A DNA stretch of 64,000 nucleotides from Comamonadaceae bacterium (GCA_947443645.1 CANEXF010000003.1:1-64000); one strand, 5' to 3'. Positions 42,464 through 52,481 are shown, counted from the stretch's first letter. The notes: a model not told the origin generated them from the letters alone. Numbers and translations: made by a program.

Positions 42464-44092
42464 TCAGGCAAAAAACTTCGCGACACTTTGCAAGGTGCGG
42501 TAGACACCCCAGGCCAGCGGAATGCCGACAGCCAGCCATGCCAGCACAACCAAGGCCGGGTTTACCGTATCGGCGCCGGCATTGGTGCGCTGCACTTCCG
42601 ACGCGGCCATCTTTTCATGCGCCAGCCGTTTTTCTTCGGCCAGTTCGGCATCCGTCATGAACCACTTGGGATTCAGTGGCCGCACCAGCAAATTGCAGAC
42701 CAGTCCGACGACCAGCATGCCGGTCAAGATGTACATGGTCTGGTTATAGACCTGCTCGCGTGGAATGCCAAGGCCCAGCTGGTATTCACGCATGTAGTTC
42801 ACCACCACGGGGCCCAAAATGCCCGCGGTAGCCCATGCGGTCAGCAGGCGGCCATGAATGGCGCCCACCATCTGCGTGCCGAAGATGTCGGCCAGATAGG
42901 CCGGCACGGTCGCAAAGCCGCCGCCATACATGCTCAGGATCACGCAAAACGCGGCGACAAACAGCACGATGCTGCCGGCGGCCGCGCTGCCAGGAATGCC
43001 GAAATACAGCACGCCACCCAAGACAAAAAAGACCACGTAAGTCATCTTGCGTCCGAGCTTGTCAGACAGGCTGGCCCAGAAAAAACGCCCGCCAATATTG
43101 AACAGGCTCAGCAAGGCGGTAAAGCCCGCAGCCACCGAGGCGATCGCCGTGAGCTGCGTCTTGTCGAGCTCCCCGAATTTTTTGGCCACGCCTATCAGCG
43201 AGCCGCCAAACACCTCTTGCAGCATGGGTGAAGCCATGCCGATCACACCGATACCGGCGCTGACATTCATGCAAAGCACCATCCAGATCAACCAAAACTG
43301 GGGAATGCCCCAGACCTTTTTGACATGCACATGGCGCTGCGTGATCATGGCGTTGCCGGCCTGCGCGGGCGGCGGGGTCCAGCCTTCGGGCTTCCAGCCG
43401 GTCTCGGGCACGCGGTAGCCAAAGGCACCGGCCATCATGAAGACAAAATAGACCAGCGCCATCACGACAAAGGTCTGCATCACACCCACGCTGGTCGGCG
43501 TGGCGAAAACCTTCATCAGGTCAGCCGCCAGCGGCGAACCTATCATGGCGCCGCCACCAAAACCCATGATGGCCATGCCGGTTGCCATGCCGCGTCTGTC
43601 CGGAAACCATTTGATCAGCGTCGAGACCGGCGAGATGTAACCCAACCCCAGGCCGATACCGCCAATCACGCCCGAGCCCAGAATCATCAACCAGAACTGG
43701 TGCAGATAGACGCCCAGCGCGGAAATCAGCATGCCGCCACACCAGCACAGTGCCGACACCACGCCGGCCTTGCGCGGACCGGCGCGCTCCAGCCAGCCAC
43801 CCCAGGTTGCAGCCGAGGTGCCTAGCAGTACAAAAAACAGCGTGTACATCCAACCCAGGGTGGAAATTTTCCAGTCGCAGCTGGTGCTGAAAAGTTCAGC
43901 CCAGAAGCCGATATCAGGCCCGCACTTGATGGCCTCCTTGATGCCCAGGGCCTTGGACAAAGGCAGCCAGAAAACCGAAAAGCCGTAGGCCATGCCAATG
44001 CAAAGGTGAATGGCCAATGCTGCGGGAGGAACCAGCCACCGGTTGAAACCGGGGCCCGCGATGATGCGTTCTTTGTCGAGAATTCCTGACAT
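42464..44092 (-). CDS. OFA-type major facilitator transporter (oxalate/formate antiporter family)
   Basis: The 542-residue protein has twelve predicted helices and OFA/MFS features: GMAYGFSVFWLPLSKALG near residue 34, the MFS loop WLERAGPRKAG, GIGLGLGYISPVSTLIKWFPDRRGMATG near residue 145 and a long charged C-terminal extension before two last helices. The OFA family includes oxalate/formate exchangers and related monocarboxylate carriers. Next to the fds operon (57 bp upstream of fdsGB) it most plausibly imports formate or oxalate, though related OFA proteins carry lactate or other acids. Confidence 0.88.
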   Translation of the reverse strand: MSGILDKERIIAGPGFNRWLVPPAALAIHLCIGMAYGFSVFWLPLSKALGIKEAIKCGPDIGFWAELFSTSCDWKISTLGWMYTLFFVLLGTSAATWGGWLERAGPRKAGVVSALCWCGGMLISALGVYLHQFWLMILGSGVIGGIGLGLGYISPVSTLIKWFPDRRGMATGMAIMGFGGGAMIGSPLAADLMKVFATPTSVGVMQTFVVMALVYFVFMMAGAFGYRVPETGWKPEGWTPPPAQAGNAMITQRHVHVKKVWGIPQFWLIWMVLCMNVSAGIGVIGMASPMLQEVFGGSLIGVAKKFGELDKTQLTAIASVAAGFTALLSLFNIGGRFFWASLSDKLGRKMTYVVFFVLGGVLYFGIPGSAAAGSIVLFVAAFCVILSMYGGGFATVPAYLADIFGTQMVGAIHGRLLTAWATAGILGPVVVNYMREYQLGLGIPREQVYNQTMYILTGMLVVGLVCNLLVRPLNPKWFMTDAELAEEKRLAHEKMAASEVQRTNAGADTVNPALVVLAWLAVGIPLAWGVYRTLQSVAKFFA

Positions 44093-44230
44093 GCGCTTCT
44101 CCCTGTTGTGTGAACCTTGTTCTTAGTCTCCAGCCCTCTTCAGGCTGCGAGCAGTGTCGGCGGCCCGCCAGGCCGGGTCAAATTCAATCGACACATGGGA
44201 CGATTCAAAAACTAAATACTGAGTCAATCA

Positions 44231-44300
44231 GCCCCCACGGTTGCTCACTGCGTGTAGCGCCCTGCCCCCCGAGGTGGCCGCTGCGCCTGCGGCCCTTACT
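44231..44300. repeat. Intergenic family-A repeat
   Basis: Between the transporter start and the LysR stop the plus strand reads GCCCCCACGGTTGCTCACTG, then CTGCCCCCCGAGGTGG and GCGCCTGCGGCCCTTA. The order matches the other family-A copies, but with a degenerate palindrome. The rest of the 260-bp gap should hold the promoter of the transporter-fds operon. Confidence 0.7.
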
Positions 44301-44351
44301 GGGTTGGGAAGCCCTGTGCTATGCGACGTTCTGGATTGATACGAAGGCGGG

Positions 44352-45296
44352 TTAAACGGTCAGTAGACCGCTGTGCGCGGCGGCGTGGCGCAGCCAGCCG
44401 GCATCTTGCGCGAGTGCCAGTGCGGCTTCCAGCGTGCGCGAGGGCCGGTCGCCGCCCTGCGCCATGAAGCCTATCGTCGTGCGCACTTCGGGGCTGACCA
44501 GCGGCAAGGCTTCGAGCTCCTGGTAGCCACGCAGCGCACCGACCAGCGCGCCCGGCATCACGGTGCAGACATTACCCTCCACCACCGACAGCGCCAGCGC
44601 CAGTATGGAATTGGTTTCAATGCCGGGCTGGCTGACCACGCCGGCTTCGTGAAAGGCGTTTTCAACAATCGTGCGGTTGTGCATCTCTCGCGTGAGCAGG
44701 CACAAGGGGTGTTTTGCAGCTTCGGCCCAGGTCATTTTTGGGCCTATCTGCAGCGCACCTTTTTTGATTTTTGCGGCGCGCCGGACAAAAAAGTAATGCT
44801 CGGTGTATTGCTTGATCTGGTGCAGGCCGGCGCCGCTTTCACGCAGCCGGTCGGTGTAACCCAGACCCATGTCGAGCGACAGACTTTCTAGCCCCGTCTC
44901 AAGCTCGTTGGAACTCATGGAGCGCACGGTAGGCGTGATGCCGGGGTAGCGCGCCTGCAGCAGCGCACAAAAGCGTGCGGCAATCGGCATGGCCGTGGGG
45001 ACTGCGCCTATGTTGAGGTTGCCCTGCGGCTTGCCTATTCCGCTGTCGAGCTCCTGCTGCAACGTCTCGCGCTCCTGCAGCATGCGTTGCGCACTGAGCA
45101 GCACGCGCGCGCCTTCGGGCGTGAAACCTTCAAAGTTGCGGCCGCGCCTGACGATGACTGTGCCGAACTCCCGCTCCAGCGCGCGCAAGGCGTTGGACAG
45201 CGCTGGCTGGGTGATATGGCAGGCCTGCGCCGCCCGTCCAAAATGCTTGTGCTCGTCTAAAGCCGCCAAGTAGCGCAAAGAAGCGAGCAGGTTCAT
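44352..45296 (-). CDS. LysR-family transcriptional regulator
   Basis: The 314-residue protein has a LysR N-terminal winged HTH (LLASLRYLAALDEHKHFGRA, then CHITQPALSNALRALERE) and a C-terminal substrate-binding domain with GNLNIGAVPTAMP near residue 94. The start is ATG 45296, 4 bp after the mrp stop. A longer upstream frame runs inside mrp and is rejected. It lies directly upstream of the transporter-fds genes on the same strand and is a natural candidate for their formate- or oxidation-responsive activator. This is inferred from position only. Confidence 0.88.
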   Translation of the reverse strand: MNLLASLRYLAALDEHKHFGRAAQACHITQPALSNALRALEREFGTVIVRRGRNFEGFTPEGARVLLSAQRMLQERETLQQELDSGIGKPQGNLNIGAVPTAMPIAARFCALLQARYPGITPTVRSMSSNELETGLESLSLDMGLGYTDRLRESGAGLHQIKQYTEHYFFVRRAAKIKKGALQIGPKMTWAEAAKHPLCLLTREMHNRTIVENAFHEAGVVSQPGIETNSILALALSVVEGNVCTVMPGALVGALRGYQELEALPLVSPEVRTTIGFMAQGGDRPSRTLEAALALAQDAGWLRHAAAHSGLLTV

Positions 45297-45300
45297 GAGC

Positions 45301-46392
45301 TCAGGTGTTTTTCGAAATCGTAATGGTCGGGAATTTTGCCGAGAAATCCTTGGCCTTGGCTGCCACCGTGATCGCCACCCGGCGTGCCACGGCCTTGTAA
45401 ATGCCAGCCACCTCACCATCCGGATCGGCGACCACCGTCGGCCTGCCGTTGTCGGCCTGCAGGCGAATCTGCATGTCCAGCGGCAAGGCGCCCAGGTAGT
45501 CCATCTGGTAGTCAGCCGCCATCTTCTTGCCACCGCCTTCACCAAAAATATGCTCGGCATGGCCGCACTTGCTGCAGATATGTACCGCCATGTTTTCAAC
45601 AATGCCCAGAATCGGCACGCCGACTTTTTCAAACATCTTGATGCCTTTTTTGGCGTCCAGCAGGGCAATGTCCTGCGGCGTCGTGACAATCACCGCGCCT
45701 GTCATGGGCACGCGCTGGCTCAGCGTCAGCTGGATGTCGCCAGTGCCAGGCGGCATGTCCACGATCAGGTAGTCGAGGTCTTTCCAGTTGGTCTGGCGCA
45801 GCAGCTGCTCCAGCGCCTGGGTCGCCATCGGGCCACGCCAGATCATGGCTTCGTCCTGCGCCACCAGAAAACCAATCGACATCACCTGGATGCCGTAGTT
45901 CTCCATGGGCTCCATGTTTTTGCCGTCAACGCTTTCAGGCCGTCCTTCAATGCCCATCATCATGGGCTGGCTGGGGCCGTAAATGTCGGCATCGAGCAGG
46001 CCGACACTGGCGCCCTCGGCGGCCAGCGCCAGCGCAAGATTGACAGCCGTGGTGCTTTTGCCCACGCCGCCCTTGCCGGATGCCACCGCAATGATGTTCT
46101 TCACATTCGGCAGCAGCTGCACGCCGCGCTGCACGCTGTGGCTGGCAATCTTGACCGTCACGTTGACCGAGACATTGGCCACGCCAGCCACGCCCTTGAC
46201 CGCTGCAATCAGGATTTTTCGTATGCCGGCCAGCTGGCTTTTGGCGGGGTAGCCGAGTTCCACATCGAAGGAGACATCACCATCGGTGATCTGCAGGTTC
46301 TTGAGCGCCTTGGTGCTGACAAAGTCCTTGCCGGTATTGGGGTCCAGCACTGTTTGCAAGGCATTCAATACTGCCTGTTGTTCTATCGCCAT
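45301..46392 (-). CDS. mrp: Iron-sulfur cluster carrier ATPase Mrp/ApbC
   Basis: The 363-residue protein has an N-terminal MIP18/DUF59 domain (about 1-85) and a P-loop ATPase of the Mrp/NBP35 family. Walker A is in AVASGKGGVGKSTTAVNLAL near residue 98, then LLDADIYGPSQP, IVDMPPGTGD and the cluster-binding CxxC in VHICSKCGH near residue 267. It carries [4Fe-4S] clusters to apoproteins. ATG 46392 has an AGATTTTC-preceded context; a longer frame upstream is not family-typical. It stands divergently to metG and next to the Fe-S-rich formate genes. Confidence 0.93.
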   Translation of the reverse strand: MAIEQQAVLNALQTVLDPNTGKDFVSTKALKNLQITDGDVSFDVELGYPAKSQLAGIRKILIAAVKGVAGVANVSVNVTVKIASHSVQRGVQLLPNVKNIIAVASGKGGVGKSTTAVNLALALAAEGASVGLLDADIYGPSQPMMMGIEGRPESVDGKNMEPMENYGIQVMSIGFLVAQDEAMIWRGPMATQALEQLLRQTNWKDLDYLIVDMPPGTGDIQLTLSQRVPMTGAVIVTTPQDIALLDAKKGIKMFEKVGVPILGIVENMAVHICSKCGHAEHIFGEGGGKKMAADYQMDYLGALPLDMQIRLQADNGRPTVVADPDGEVAGIYKAVARRVAITVAAKAKDFSAKFPTITISKNT

Positions 46393-46579
46393 CTGAAAAT
46401 CTCCGTTTGAATCTGGGGTGGCAGGCGGGCGCCAGGAGCGCACGGCACCTGCAAAAACCGCCTTGCGAGCTTGGCCTGAAGTCTAACGCCGCAGCCACCA
46501 ACCTTGAGCCCATGGGGACTCTGGCATGGGAGCGACATAAAATCGCGCCTTAGTTCCCTTCAGCCCGAGAGCCGTCTTC

Positions 46580-48781
46580 ATGTCCCCACGCCGCCTGTTT
46601 GTCACCACCGCCCTGCCCTATGCCAATGGAAAGTTCCATATTGGCCACATCATGGAATACATCCAGGCCGACATCTGGGTGCGCTATCAAAGAATGCAGG
46701 GCCATGCTGTGAACTTCGTCGGCGCCGACGACGCACACGGCGCCCCCATCATGATCGCGGCTGAAAAAGCCGGCCTCACGCCCGAGCAGTTTGTGGCCGG
46801 CATTGCAGCGGGACGCAAGGAGTATCTGGATGGTTTTCACATCAGCTTTGACAACTGGAGCTCCACCGACTCGCCGGAAAACCACGAACTGGCCCGGCAG
46901 ATCTACCGCGACCTGCGTGACAACCCGCAAGGCTCGCTGATAGAAACCAAAACCATAGAGCAGTTTTTTGACCCGGAAAAGAACATGTTTCTGCCCGACC
47001 GCTACATCAAGGGCGGCTGCCCGAAGTGCGGCGCGAAAGACCAGTACGGCGACAACTGCGAAAACTGCGGCGCGGTGTATGCGCCCACAGACCTGATCAA
47101 CCCGTATTCAGCCTTGTCGGGCGCCACGCCCGTGCTGAAAAGCTCTGAGCATTTTTTCTTCAAACTGTCCGACCAGCGCTGCGTGGATTTTCTTGAAAAA
47201 TGGACACAGGGCAATGACGAGAGCGGCAAACCACGGCTTCAGCCCGAGGTTGCCAACAAGGTCAAGGAATGGTTCAGTGTTCGCACCAACCCCGACGGCA
47301 GCAAAAGCGAAGGCCTGGGTGACTGGGACATCAGCCGCGATGCGCCTTACTTTGGTATCGAAATCCCGGACGCACCGGGCAAATACTTTTACGTCTGGCT
47401 CGATGCGCCCGTCGGCTACCTCGCCTCACTGAAAAACCTGCTGGAAAAGCGCGGCCAGAGCTACGACGACTACATAGCTGACCCGGCGCTGGAGCAGTAC
47501 CACTTCATTGGCAAGGACATCGTCACCTTTCACACCCTGTTCTGGCCGGCGATGCTGCATTTCAGCGGCCGCCGCACGCCCAACAACATCTTTGTGCACG
47601 GCTTTCTGACCGTCAACAACGGCGAGAAGATGAGCAAAAGCCGCGGCACCGGCCTGGACCCGCTCAAGTACCTGAGCCTGGGCATGAACCCCGAGTGGCT
47701 GCGCTACTACCTGGCTGCCAAGCTCAATGCCAAGAATGAAGACATCGACTTCAATGCCGACGACTTCATGGCACGCGTCAACAGCGACCTGGTCGGCAAG
47801 TACATCAATATTGCAAGCCGCGCCGCAGGCTTTATCGCCAAACGATTCGCCGGCAAACTCGGTGAAATCACGGCCGACGGCGTGGCGCTGCTGGGCAACT
47901 TGCGCGCGCAAAAAGAAACCCTGGAGCAGCTCTACGAAAGCCGGGAATACGCCAAGGCCCAGCGTGAAGTCATGCTGCTGGCCGACCAGGTCAACGCCTA
48001 TGTTGACCAGAACAAGCCCTGGGAGCTGGCCAAAAAAGAAGGCATGGATGCGCGCCTGCACGACGTCTGCACCGTCTGCATCGAGGCCTTCCGCCTGTTG
48101 ACGCTCTACCTCAAGCCGGTGCTGCCCGGTCTCGCCGTCCAGGTCGAAGCCTTTTTGAATATCGCAGCACTGGGCTTTTCCGACGCCAGCAGCAGCCTGG
48201 GTCAGGGCCACCGCATAGGTGACTACAAGCACCTGATGCAACGCGTCACCCCCGAGCAACTCGAAGCATTGTTTGAGGCTCCAGCGCCCGTGGAGAAAGC
48301 GCAAGCAGCTACTGATTCAATAGCAACTGCGCCCGGTGGAGAAAAAAATTCTGCCCCCACGGTCGGCGCTGATGCGTCCTCCCTGCCCCCCGAGGGGGCC
48401 GGCCTCGCCTTGGGGCGGCCCGGCGGCGAGGCGATCGCCCCAACCATCAGCATCGATGACTTCGCCAAGATTGACCTGCGCATCGCCAAAATCGTCAACT
48501 GCGAAGCGGTTGACGGCTCGACCAAGCTGTTGCGCCTGACGCTGGATGTGGGCGAAGGCAAGCTGCGCAATGTCTTCAGCGGCATTGCATCAAGCTACCA
48601 GCCCGAAGCGCTGATTGGCAAACACACGGTCATGGTCGCCAATCTGGCGCCACGCAAGATGAAGTTCGGCATCAGCGAAGGCATGGTGCTGGCCGCCAGC
48701 CATGGCGACGAAAAGTCTCAGCCCGGCATCTACGTGCTGGAGCCTTTGCCTGGAGCGCTGCCGGGTATGCGGGTACGCTAG
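46580..48781 (+). CDS. metG: Methionine--tRNA ligase with C-terminal tRNA-binding domain and repeat-filled linker
   Basis: This class I synthetase has HIGH at residues 20-23 (FHIGHIM), a zinc-knuckle region [18 protein letters not shown] and KMSKS at about residue 350. The anticodon domain is followed by a linker (about 567-618) and the Trbp111-like C-terminal domain [14 protein letters not shown] to the end (733 residues). Almost the whole linker is encoded by a family-B repeat (about 568-582) directly followed by a family-A repeat (about 588-618, containing [15 protein letters not shown]). The E. coli enzyme is 677 residues, so the expansion is about 50 residues and avoids folded domains. 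Confidence 0.96.
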   Translation: MSPRRLFVTTALPYANGKFHIGHIMEYIQADIWVRYQRMQGHAVNFVGADDAHGAPIMIAAEKAGLTPEQFVAGIAAGRKEYLDGFHISFDNWSSTDSPENHELARQIYRDLRDNPQGSLIETKTIEQFFDPEKNMFLPDRYIKGGCPKCGAKDQYGDNCENCGAVYAPTDLINPYSALSGATPVLKSSEHFFFKLSDQRCVDFLEKWTQGNDESGKPRLQPEVANKVKEWFSVRTNPDGSKSEGLGDWDISRDAPYFGIEIPDAPGKYFYVWLDAPVGYLASLKNLLEKRGQSYDDYIADPALEQYHFIGKDIVTFHTLFWPAMLHFSGRRTPNNIFVHGFLTVNNGEKMSKSRGTGLDPLKYLSLGMNPEWLRYYLAAKLNAKNEDIDFNADDFMARVNSDLVGKYINIASRAAGFIAKRFAGKLGEITADGVALLGNLRAQKETLEQLYESREYAKAQREVMLLADQVNAYVDQNKPWELAKKEGMDARLHDVCTVCIEAFRLLTLYLKPVLPGLAVQVEAFLNIAALGFSDASSSLGQGHRIGDYKHLMQRVTPEQLEALFEAPAPVEKAQAATDSIATAPGGEKNSAPTVGADASSLPPEGAGLALGRPGGEAIAPTISIDDFAKIDLRIAKIVNCEAVDGSTKLLRLTLDVGEGKLRNVFSGIASSYQPEALIGKHTVMVANLAPRKMKFGISEGMVLAASHGDEKSQPGIYVLEPLPGALPGMRVR
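48282..48432. repeat. Adjacent family-B and family-A repeats in the metG linker
   Basis: Family B occupies about 48282-48326 (GCGCAAGCAGCTACTGATTC, then AATAGCAA; reverse orientation compared with the 23.03-kb copy). Family A occupies about 48350-48432 (CCCCCACGGTCGGCGC, CTGCCCCCCGAGGGGG, TTGGGGCGGCCCGGCGG). Both are in frame. This is the only place in the window where two families lie side by side in one gene. Confidence 0.85.
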
Positions 48782-48787
48782 GGGCCT

Positions 48788-50446
48788 ATGCACCTGCCGC
48801 CCTATCTGGCGTCTTTTCGCCCCCGACTGTTGTCAGCGCTTGATGGCTACAACCGGGAGCGTTTTTTAAAGGATGCAGGCGCGGGCATCACGGTGGGCAT
48901 AGTCGCTTTGCCGCTGGCCATGGCCTTTGCGATTGCCTCTGGCCTGAAGCCCGAAGCCGGCATCTGGACGGCCATCCTGGCGGGCGCACTGATCTCGGGG
49001 CTGGGCGGCTCGGCCGTGCAAATCGGTGGCCCGGCGGGCGCCTTCATCGTGATCGTCTACGGCATCGTTGAGCGCTATGGCCTGGCCAACCTGCTGATTT
49101 CAACGGCCTGCGCCGGTGTGCTGCTGTTTTTGCTGGGGTTTTTCAAGCTCGGCACCCTGGTGCGCTATGTGCCGGTCAGCATCGTGGTCGGCTTTACCAA
49201 TGGCATCGCGGTGCTGATTGTGCTGTCGCAAGTCAAAGACCTGCTCGGTCTGCAGATCGCCCGCATGCCGGCAGATTTTTTCTCGCAGCTGCGCGTCATC
49301 AGCGCCCACCTGGACAGCCTGAACCTGTATTCGCTGGGCATAGGCCTGAGCTGCCTGCTGGGCCTGTTTGTCTGGCCCCGGCTTTTTGATCTGCGCCAGC
49401 GCGAAACGAACGGTTTCACTGCCCGACTGCTCAAAATGGTGCAGGCCGTTGAGGGCGTTCCCCTCAAGCGCGCCACGCGCATGGCCTCGCGCACGCCGGG
49501 ACCAATTGTGGCGCTGGTCACGCTGACTGCATTGGCTTATTTTGCGCAACTGCCGCTTGAAACCATAGGCTCGCGCTTTGGCGGCATACCGCGCGCCCTG
49601 CCCGCGTTTGCGCTGCCCGACTTTTCCTGGGCCACGGTGCGCCTGTTGCTGGCGCCCACCATCACGATCGCGTTGCTGGGCGCGGTGGAATCCCTGCTCT
49701 GCGCGCGCGTGGCTGACCAGATTTCAGGCCTGCCGCGGCATGACCCCAACCAGGAACTGATGGCGCAGGGACTGGCAAATTTTGTCGTGCCGTTTTTTGG
49801 CGGCATGCCGGCCACCGGCACGATTGCCCGCACCGTGACCAATGTGCGCTCGGGCGCGAGCTCGCCGGTGTCTGGCCTGGTGCATTGCCTGACGCTGCTG
49901 CTGGCGGCGCCGCTGGCGGTGCACGTGCCCCTGGCGGTGCTGGCCGGCATACTGCTTTACGTTGCCTGGAACATGGGCGAGTGGCGCGAATTTGCGCGAC
50001 TGCGCAGCGCCAGCAGCCACTACAGCCTGATCATGATGGGCACGTTTTTGCTCACGGTGGTGTTTGACCTCACGGTCGCGCTGCAGGTCGGGCTGATACT
50101 GGCCTGCGTGTTATTTGCAAGGCGCATGAGCAGCTTGTTTCAGGTCGTTGAAGTCTCGCAGACGCCAGACTCGGCCTACTTTCAGCTTTACGGCTCGCTT
50201 TTTTTTGGTGCGGTAGCCAAGCTGGACCCGATTCTGAACCTGGTCGAAAGCGCGCCGCAAGGGCTGCGGGTCAGGCTCGATGTGCAGTCCCTGCAGTCGC
50301 TGGACAGCTCCGGCCTGGACGTGCTGGAGCAGCTGCACAAGGCGATCGTGCTGCGCGGCGGCAGCCTGCAACTGGTCGGGCTGAATGCCCAACCCAAGGC
50401 CGTGATGGAACGCTCGGGCTTTCTCGAGAAAGTTCAGTCGCTATGA
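48788..50446 (+). CDS. SulP-family inorganic anion transporter with STAS domain
   Basis: The 552-residue protein has the SulP layout: FLKDAGAGITVGIVALPLAMAFAIASG (about 23-49), GPAGAFIVIVYGIVERYG, helices to about residue 430, then a cytoplasmic STAS domain with VRLDVQSLQSLDSSGLDVLEQL near residue 497. The conserved NQELMAQGLANFVVPFFGGMPATGTIARTVTN motif lies near residue 320. SulP proteins carry sulfate, bicarbonate or dicarboxylates; the substrate cannot be read here. It starts 6 bp after metG, so the two may be co-transcribed. Confidence 0.9.
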   Translation: MHLPPYLASFRPRLLSALDGYNRERFLKDAGAGITVGIVALPLAMAFAIASGLKPEAGIWTAILAGALISGLGGSAVQIGGPAGAFIVIVYGIVERYGLANLLISTACAGVLLFLLGFFKLGTLVRYVPVSIVVGFTNGIAVLIVLSQVKDLLGLQIARMPADFFSQLRVISAHLDSLNLYSLGIGLSCLLGLFVWPRLFDLRQRETNGFTARLLKMVQAVEGVPLKRATRMASRTPGPIVALVTLTALAYFAQLPLETIGSRFGGIPRALPAFALPDFSWATVRLLLAPTITIALLGAVESLLCARVADQISGLPRHDPNQELMAQGLANFVVPFFGGMPATGTIARTVTNVRSGASSPVSGLVHCLTLLLAAPLAVHVPLAVLAGILLYVAWNMGEWREFARLRSASSHYSLIMMGTFLLTVVFDLTVALQVGLILACVLFARRMSSLFQVVEVSQTPDSAYFQLYGSLFFGAVAKLDPILNLVESAPQGLRVRLDVQSLQSLDSSGLDVLEQLHKAIVLRGGSLQLVGLNAQPKAVMERSGFLEKVQSL

Positions 50447-50497
50447 ATTAAGGAGCTGCCAGCGCCTGCTGCACAAGCGCCAGAGCCATATTTCATG
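50440..50497. repeat. Family-B dispersed repeat after the SulP gene
   Basis: The copy begins at the SulP stop codon region with GCTATGAATTAAGGAGCTGC, continues with CAGCGCCTGCTGCACAAGCG and ends in CCATATTTCATG. It supplies the end of the SulP coding sequence, another case of contact between a repeat and a gene. Confidence 0.6.
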
Positions 50498-50630
50498 CTT
50501 GATTTCAGCCTGTTTCAGGTCTTTTCACGGGCCCCAAGCGACGCTTACGCGCTTGCCTGGCAGAAAACCCCTTGCGCAGTCCGTCGCCCGCTAAAATCGG
50601 GCAACTTCACGTTTTAGGCAGTTCAGACCC

Positions 50631-50849
50631 ATGTCCATTTTTCGCCGCCCCGACTACAGCTCAGAAGCATCGCAGTTCATAGACCAGCTCAAGGCCAACA
50701 AGCCGACGCTGGAAGCCGAGCAGCGCGCAGGCCGCGCCCTGCTCTGGGACAAAAACCTGAACGCGGGCGAGCAGGCAGAATTTCTGGATGCCAAGGTGCC
50801 CCAGGCGGCTTATGTTTACGGCACCAGCGACCACCCGAACGCCAAATAG
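50631..50849 (+). CDS. DUF3460 family protein
   Basis: The 72-residue protein has the pattern of the betaproteobacterial DUF3460 family: RRPDYSSEASQFIDQLKANKP, then QRAGRALLWDK and AEFLDAKVPQAAYVYGT. It is soluble, with no signal peptide. The function is unknown. In Burkholderiales it is regularly found just before scpA and panD/panC, as here. Confidence 0.88.
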   Translation: MSIFRRPDYSSEASQFIDQLKANKPTLEAEQRAGRALLWDKNLNAGEQAEFLDAKVPQAAYVYGTSDHPNAK

Positions 50850-50867
50850 CCAGCATTTTTCAGGGTC

Positions 50868-50924
50868 AAAAAGGCTGCTAACCGCCATCTAGCGGGCGCA
50901 AGCAGCTCTGTTTTTTGTAGCAAA
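50868..50924. repeat. Family-B dispersed repeat, reverse orientation
   Basis: Between DUF3460 and scpA: AAAAAGGCTGCTAACCGCCA, then GCGGGCGCAAGCAGCTCTGT and TTTTTTGTAGCAAAA. It reads opposite to the copy at 50440-50497, so the small DUF3460 gene lies between two oppositely oriented copies. Confidence 0.65.
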
Positions 50925-50950
50925 ACCCGCCTCAACCAGCCCCTGCGCTC

Positions 50951-51832
50951 ATGTCACGCAACCCTTCCCCGCCACTGCATCCTGGCTTGCCGCCCGCCAG
51001 CGGCCTGGAGTTGCCTGCGGGCGCCAGCCCGGACATGCCGCTGGTGATAGACCAGGTGGCGCTGGCGCGGCTGTATGGTGAGCCGCTGTTTGCGATGCCG
51101 CACGATCTGTACATCCCGCCAGACGCGCTGCAAGTGTTCCTGGAGGCCTTCGAGGGCCCGCTGGACTTGCTGCTTTACCTGATACGCAAGCAGAACTTCA
51201 ACATTCTCGACATCCCGATGGCGGCGGTCACACGCCAGTACCTGGCTTATGTCGATGAAATCCGCGCCACCAACCTGGAACTGGCGGCCGAATACCTGCT
51301 GATGGCCGCGATGCTGATAGAGATCAAGTCGCGCATGCTGCTGCCACCCAAAAAGGTCGCAGAAGGCCAGGAGGCCGAAGATCCGCGCGCCGAGCTGGTG
51401 CGCCGCCTGCTGGAATACGAGCAGATCAAGCTGGCCTCTCACAAGCTCAACGAGATGCCGCAATTTGGCCGCGACTTTCTGCGTGCACAGGTCTATGTCG
51501 AGCAATCGCTGCAGCCGCGTTTTCCCGACGTCAGCGTGGTCGACCTGCAGGAGGCCTGGCGCGACATCGTCAAGCGCGCAAAACTGGTTCAGCACCACAT
51601 CATCACGCGCGAGGAGCTGTCGGTGCGAGAGCACATGAGCATCGTGCTGCGCAAGCTGCAAGGCCGCAAGTTTCTGGAGTTTGAAGAACTGTTTGAAACT
51701 GCGCGCGGCATGCCGGTGCTGGTGGTGACATTTATCGCGCTGCTGGAGTTGTCCAAAGAAGGTCTGCTCGAGGTCACGCAGGCCGAAGCCTTTGCCCCGA
51801 TCTACGTCAGACTGGCCTATACGCCGGCCTGA
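50951..51832 (+). CDS. scpA: Segregation and condensation protein A
   Basis: ScpA is the kleisin subunit that bridges SMC and ScpB in the bacterial condensin. The 293-residue protein has the conserved N-terminal motif [27 protein letters not shown] (about 66-92), [20 protein letters not shown] (about 115-134) and the C-terminal winged-helix region [19 protein letters not shown]. The first 55 residues are a variable extension. The family assignment is secure. Confidence 0.94.
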   Translation: MSRNPSPPLHPGLPPASGLELPAGASPDMPLVIDQVALARLYGEPLFAMPHDLYIPPDALQVFLEAFEGPLDLLLYLIRKQNFNILDIPMAAVTRQYLAYVDEIRATNLELAAEYLLMAAMLIEIKSRMLLPPKKVAEGQEAEDPRAELVRRLLEYEQIKLASHKLNEMPQFGRDFLRAQVYVEQSLQPRFPDVSVVDLQEAWRDIVKRAKLVQHHIITREELSVREHMSIVLRKLQGRKFLEFEELFETARGMPVLVVTFIALLELSKEGLLEVTQAEAFAPIYVRLAYTPA

Positions 51833-51866
51833 ACTGCTTTTCACTCATCACCTTTACGAGTTTTCC

Positions 51867-52271
51867 ATGTTACGCACCCTGCTCAAATCGAAAATCCACC
51901 GCGTCGCGGTGACCCAGTGCGAACTCCATTACGAGGGCTCCTGCGCCATCGACGAAAACCTGCTAGCCGCTGCCAACATTTGTGAGAACGAACAAGTCCA
52001 CATCTGGAACATCAACAACGGCGAACGCTTCATCACCTACGCCATCAAGGGCGAGCGCGGCTCTGGCATGATTTCGGTCAATGGTTCAGCGGCTCGTCGC
52101 GCCAGTGTCGGTGACTTGCTGATCATTGCGGCGTTTGCGCAAGTCAATGAAGACCAGGTCGCCAAGCATGAGCCGCAACTGGTTTTTGTGAACGAGCACA
52201 ACCAGCAAGTCGGCTTGCGCCACCATGTGCCGACCCAGGCGGCGCCTGGGCATGGGACGGATGAATGCTGA
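51867..52271 (+). CDS. panD: Aspartate 1-decarboxylase (pro-enzyme)
   Basis: PanD makes beta-alanine for pantothenate and CoA. The 134-residue chain starts at ATG 51867 ([17 protein letters not shown]). The self-cleavage site is G24-S25 in [10 protein letters not shown], where Ser25 becomes the pyruvoyl group. The active-site Tyr region ([13 protein letters not shown]) and [12 protein letters not shown] are intact. A longer upstream frame overlapping scpA is rejected. An intrinsic terminator follows 20 bp downstream. Confidence 0.96.
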   Translation: MLRTLLKSKIHRVAVTQCELHYEGSCAIDENLLAAANICENEQVHIWNINNGERFITYAIKGERGSGMISVNGSAARRASVGDLLIIAAFAQVNEDQVAKHEPQLVFVNEHNQQVGLRHHVPTQAAPGHGTDEC

Positions 52272-52291
52272 GTTAGTTCTGCTTAGCCAAG

Positions 52292-52316
52292 AAAGCCCAC
52301 CGCGTGTGGGCTTTTT
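52292..52316 (+). terminator. Intrinsic terminator after panD
   Basis: A 9-bp perfect stem (AAAGCCCAC pairing with GTGGGCTTT) with loop CGCGT runs directly into a T-tract. The next ~165 bp up to the FolB-like gene hold no recognisable gene. Confidence 0.85.
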
Positions 52317-52481
52317 AGATGCCCGCCTAGGGGCGCTGTTCTGGACACCGCGCAGCGCGGTTCACCGCCTCATCAACCTGTATTTGCGCGACTGTGGCGC
52401 TTCACATCGCAAGTTGAATTTGCAGTGGAAATGATTTTTCAGCTCGCCCAAGGCTTACGCAAACCCGAGGCATGATCAGCT

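Noticed and set aside
44352-45689. Longer LysR reading frame extending upstream to 45689
   Set aside because: The extra 131 residues are inside mrp in another frame and are Arg-rich noise; LysR proteins start at the HTH, as from ATG 45296.
46580-48781. metG linker seen as a frameshifted segment
   Set aside because: Both repeats keep the frame and the C-terminal tRNA-binding domain continues normally, so no frameshift is needed.
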